DNA of 64,000 bases from Sphagnum magellanicum. Taxonomy: Eukaryota; Streptophyta; Sphagnopsida; Sphagnales; Sphagnaceae. The stretch spans positions 24,820,501 to 24,884,500 of the forward strand of contig CM038908.1 of the NCBI GenBank assembly GCA_021904315.1, written 5' to 3'. This document shows positions 59,401 through 64,000 of the stretch, piece after piece (the first letter of the stretch is position 1; every line of letters starts with the position of its first letter). A program made the position numbers and the translations under genes. The notes beneath the pieces were generated by a model. The model was not told the DNA's origin. It searched no databases and saw only the letters and a list, made by a program, of their open reading frames with translations.

Positions 59401-62400
59401 ACTTATGAAATATTTGATATTTTTTGATTCATTAGTTTGATGGGGATCAAAATATAAAGAAAAAAAGGATTGCAATAAGGATTAGGTCCTTTTTGTCATG
59501 GGTGATACACTTTAGAAGGGTTTTCACCCCCTCCCAATACTACAATTTCAATTTTTTTGTGCTCCTTTCTTCAATTCATATCGCAAAATTGTTCATGTTC
59601 ATCCAATGACTTTTCTTACCCTTGCCAATTAATGAAAGAAATGCAAAATATATTGTCCTTTTCATAATATGCCATATAGAATGCTTGTTCCATCTTGAAA
59701 ATATCAATATTCAAGGAATTATGTGTATTATGCATATTACACATTTATGCAATGACCATAATTGTGAGCCCTGTCAACATCACCTTTGCTTTCCTAGGTC
59801 TCAATTTAGTTGACTAGGTCTCAATTTAGTTGACTGTTACAAATAAATAACATTTATACACAATGTCAAAACATGGTTTTCATGATTATAACATCTTGTA
59901 ACTAATATGTAATTGTAGTCATGTAATCATATTTGGGTTTGAATCGTTACCATTTTTTATTATAACCATAATTAGGACCACATGATTATAAATAAGATTA
60001 CAAATAATTATGATTATAATTATGACTATACTTATGACTACACAACTAGTAATCATGCTGAAGGACAACACCTTGTTTGACTAATTATAAAAAGTTAAAG
60101 AGATATGAACATGCTTAAAATTGTGTTGTTCCATTTGTTTGACAAGTTATGACAATATAAATTAATGGAAATGTATATTTATATATTTATATTGTATTTC
60201 TTTTTAAAGGGGTGAACAAATGTATTTGAAATTATGTATTAGAAGTGGGGCTTGTAAATATTCAACTACATCAAACTAATATTTAATCAAATGTTCCAAA
60301 TAAACTAATAAAAACAAATGAGAATTAATCTTTTGAAGATTACTTTATTTTTATATATGTGTCATCAATATTCAAAACACATACATCAAGTGTAGGTTAT
60401 AATGAAAAGTTTTATCATAAAACCACAATAAGAAACCAGAAGAAAAACACAAAAGGTAATTTTATAGTAATGAATCTTGAAATATGGTTGAATTCCATTA
60501 AAAGCCCAACATTTAGATTTATATTATGCAACCTATAAATTCATACTACACAATCTATATTGAAACATGTTATAAAATTACTTATAACTCTAATAAACAA
60601 GACTTATTGACTAAATCAAACTTTCAAATATCATGTCTAATATGTTTTTTTTTAATTTAGTTATTTTATATCCTCAAGAGTTGTAAAATATCTTAGACAA
60701 TATCAACAATGTACCTCACATATTGTTCAAACAATAAATGATTCATAAGGCCTTTAACCAATTTAATGACCGCAACCAAAATCTAAAAACTATGAGGTGA
60801 TCAACATTTGATGGTTAATTAAATTTCATTCAAATTAAAGTTTTAGTATCATGGATATTGTATTCCTTGATTGGATTTGGCAATAAGTTGTCAAATAACT
60901 AATTAAAATTTAAATCTTAACTTCGACACTTAGTTTTTTAATTCTGAAAATTTTAGCAGGTAATGGTTATAAAAAATAATAAACACATTCTTGTTATGTT
61001 TATATGACAATCTTGTGTGTCTAGACTATTTCAATCTTAAGCTCTTGAACTTAAAGGTTTATAGTTGAAATTCGATAGTAAAAAACTTGCAAATTCATAA
61101 TTTTAAAATAATTATAATTTCTTGGCACAAATAATAAACAAAATTTCAAATATTCAGCAAAATGGAAAATAATTTAATTTATGCCAAAACCATTCATGTA
61201 CGGTAATGACATATATTTTACCTCTAGCAATCACTAGAGATCACATTAGGCATTGACAAAATAGATGGACATGACGAATAACTAAAATGTGTTTCAACAC
61301 ATCATTATCAGCTTAAAATTTACATTGATTCATAAAATGTCACATGAGTAACAAATGAATTTCATGTTATTACAAAAGGGGTAATTTTCTTGAACTTTGG
61401 TTCTTTATGACTTGGAAACATGTATTGGTTTAAAATTCAAAATATTAAGTTTGTATCAAGTTTTAATCATCGTATTATTATGAATTAGAAGAAGATTTGG
61501 CACAATAATGTATTTTAAGGCATAAGTAGGGGTTCAACTTTTGTTATTTTGAATTAATATCATAATTAGAAAAGATAAAAGCATTATAATAATGAATGAA
61601 ATAAGGCAACTGAAGTGAATTTTTTTGATGAGTAGATCCTTGACAGGATAATGTGTTTTTCAAGATTTTTTTTGAAGGATTTGGTGTTATATTTCTAATG
61701 ATACAATTGTTTGAACTTAGAAAGGGTCTATTACCATGGATTTAAAAAAAACCCTTCCATTGAATCACATCTTGTTGATTGATGTTTAACTAAAGAAGTT
61801 GAATTTTGGAGTGCATGAAATTTAAATGTTTATGAATTTTTTGAGTTAACTTTTTATTATATTTGGATAGTAAGATGAAAGCGGTATAATGGGTTGGAAG
61901 GATGAAAGGTTTGTTGTCAATTTGAAACATTAATATCGCAACTCAACTTTAAAACCATGTCACCAATATTGACAAGGAAGTTTTTTCCGCAATATCTGAC
62001 AACTTTTTATATATTGTAGTTATGATTTCAAATTGATTAATGTTTTAACAATTGAAATTTGGAATGATAAATAATGTATTTGGATGTTACCAATTATTGC
62101 CATGTTGCCATGGTCATCTAATGAATAAAAAAGATTATGAAAACTATGGTAATGATATTGATTTGAAATGCCAATGTAATAAAATTTCAAAGCATTTATA
62201 AAACATTTTATAAAAAATTGATTAATTACTTTAAATGTAATTTATATCAATTGTTGATTAATCTTGATTTCACTTATTATATTGTCGATGAGTTTGTGAA
62301 TATTATAATTTACACCTTGGTATTACAATGCATAAATTAAAGAGAAGCTACTTCATGTATAAATCAAAATCATGTAGGCATAGCAAGGTTCTTTGATGGT

Positions 62401-64000
62401 AAGGTTTGAAAGTTGTTTCCAATTCACTTAGTTTCAAAACTAAGCTAACATGAACAAAGAAAAATAAAAACACAAAAGTTGTCTTATCAAAGTAAAATGT
62501 TAATAACAAATCATGTTGCCAATGTCATTTTCAATGAACATTGGAAACTCTTCTTTCAAATGAAAAAAAACTAAAGGTTGGACCTAATAAATTTTCATTT
62601 GAAAGCACCTTCAAGACAATGAAATTTTATGGCACAAATTATTTCAAAAAAATATATTCAAGCCAATATATGTGTACAAGTTTTTGTGAAATATATGTTG
62701 TGCCATGTGTGATTTCACATCTGAAAATTTGATCAAATTTTTGTCATCCTTTTAACTTGTGAGTTGCATAACTATTATATTTTAACATTGTTTGGACCTT
62801 GGGTGAATTCATTCACATTAATAATTTGGTGAAATTGTTATCATCATATTAATTTTTTTTGAGCTTTTTAATGTTTCATGCTAATTTGTTAATCTAGTAA
62901 ATATAATGGGGTCAATCACCAAAGGTAACTTATTTTGCACATGGGCTTTCATTATAACCTTGGATTCATTTTTCTTTTCAAAAGTGCTTAAACATTTCAT
63001 GGCATCATGGGTTGCACCTTGATGACATGTTTAAAGATTAAGTCATTAATTCTTTGTGAAATGCAAGAAAATAAAGAACTTTAATTTCAATGAATGTAAG
63101 TTAATTTTTTTTAATTTGATTTTTTCTTTGTGTTTATTATTTAGGGGATGACAAATAATCTTACAAGGAATTATTTTGAACCTATTAGCCAAAAATGTTG
63201 AATGCAAGCTTCATAGTAAGAAGGAAATAATTATAAAACTTTCATTTTGTTGTTTCATTCACAAATTTATTTTCAACCTTGTCAAATAAATTCGGGATTT
63301 TTTCATTATGAAATTTGTAAATGTTTTTTCATACTTCTCATTTATGGTCTTCTTTTTCTTGAACGTTTGTTTTCCATTGGTTTTATGAATTCATTTCTAG
63401 ATATGTGTGAATCTTGTCAAAAGGTTTTGCAATCATTTCACATGTTGAAATTTTCATCATTGACAATTAAAATTAAAATTGAGTTTCAAATATCAATGAA
63501 TTTTTAAAGCTTTTGAAAAATTAAAATACCCAGCCAATTTTTTAGTTAAAAATAATTATATTTTATAATGAATAAACTCCACAAACTAAAACCATCCATG
63601 AATAAATACCAAATTAACATTAAATGAAAATTAAAGTAAAATAAATAAACTTATTTTTTTAAAATGAAAATTACAAGATTTCAAAACTATATTGATGAGC
63701 TTTTAAAAAAATTCAATTTAATTCTATGTTAATATTCATTTAATATACTTTTCACATGTAACAAAAAAATATTAAAAAATATATACCAATAGAAATGAAA
63801 TCCAACAAATAAAAATTTAGAAAAAAAAAAGAAATGAAATTTTTTTTTTTTTCATATGCCTATAAAATATTGATTATAAAATATTTAAAAATTTATATAT
63901 ATATATATATGTTGTTGATCATGTATCAATTTCACAATTCATTCTACATTCGTTACATTTTATAATGAATAAACTTCAAAGAGAAAAAACATTAATGAAA
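56451..64000. other. AT-rich DNA without recognisable genes
   Basis: Strongly AT-rich, with short frames only. Minor ATTATGATTATAATTATGACTA repeats lie near 59980-60050 and a (TA)n run near 63896-63910. I see no gene, RNA gene or element end. Confidence 0.5.

Noticed and set aside
1-64000. CRISPR arrays, rRNA or intact tRNA genes
   Set aside because: No regularly spaced identical repeats, no rRNA core sequence and no full cloverleaf seen. The only A/B-box pair is a SINE-like fragment.

Overview
This window looks like gene-poor nuclear DNA of a land plant with a large, repeat-filled genome. It is AT-rich, its two host gene candidates have plant-style structure, and most of the rest is decayed transposable elements (Ty3/gypsy LTR elements, hAT, Helitron, CACTA MITE, a SINE-like module), minisatellites and featureless AT-rich DNA. 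A non-flowering plant such as a fern, gymnosperm or lycophyte is my best guess, but nothing here fixes the species.

Layout. 1-2.3 kb: an intact 559-codon minus-strand gene for a protein with an N-terminal membrane hairpin, a long acidic disordered middle and a compact C-terminal region. 2.8-4.0 kb: a dispersed repeat and a 627-bp non-autonomous Helitron with good ends. 5.73-8.33 kb: a complete but dead GC-rich hAT-like transposon with 19-bp terminal inverted repeats and a perfect 8-bp target duplication; its transposase resembles a family I remember from oomycetes. 9.4-12.95 kb: a second, plant-type hAT fossil beside a 475-bp inverted copy of part of itself. 14.2-15.0 kb: a probable solo LTR. 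16-20.4 kb: microsatellites, a hairpin and a degenerate TTCAATTTTCA tract. 21.07-22.34 kb: a plausible three-exon minus-strand host gene. 26.95-37.3 kb: an older LTR split by a Ty3/gypsy element. 39-40 and 48.7-50.2 kb: related degenerate CCTAGG/CCTACC tracts. 42-45.4 kb: an unclassified island of intermediate GC ending in a 51-bp minisatellite. 50-64 kb: AT-rich DNA with small repeats and no recognisable gene.

Main discovery. The Ty3/gypsy fossil at 27.2-36.9 kb carries, besides gag, protease, reverse transcriptase, RNase H and integrase, two chromatin-related parts. Between protease and reverse transcriptase lies a complete-looking C5-cytosine DNA methyltransferase domain, with motifs I, II, IV, VI, VIII, IX and X in the canonical unpermuted order. 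Downstream of the integrase, just before the polypurine tract, lies a PHD-finger module. An ancestor that was active could thus have encoded a histone-tail reader and a DNA methylation writer in one polyprotein region. The copy here is broken throughout. Its two LTR segments also lie in an order that looks circularly permuted relative to the internal region.
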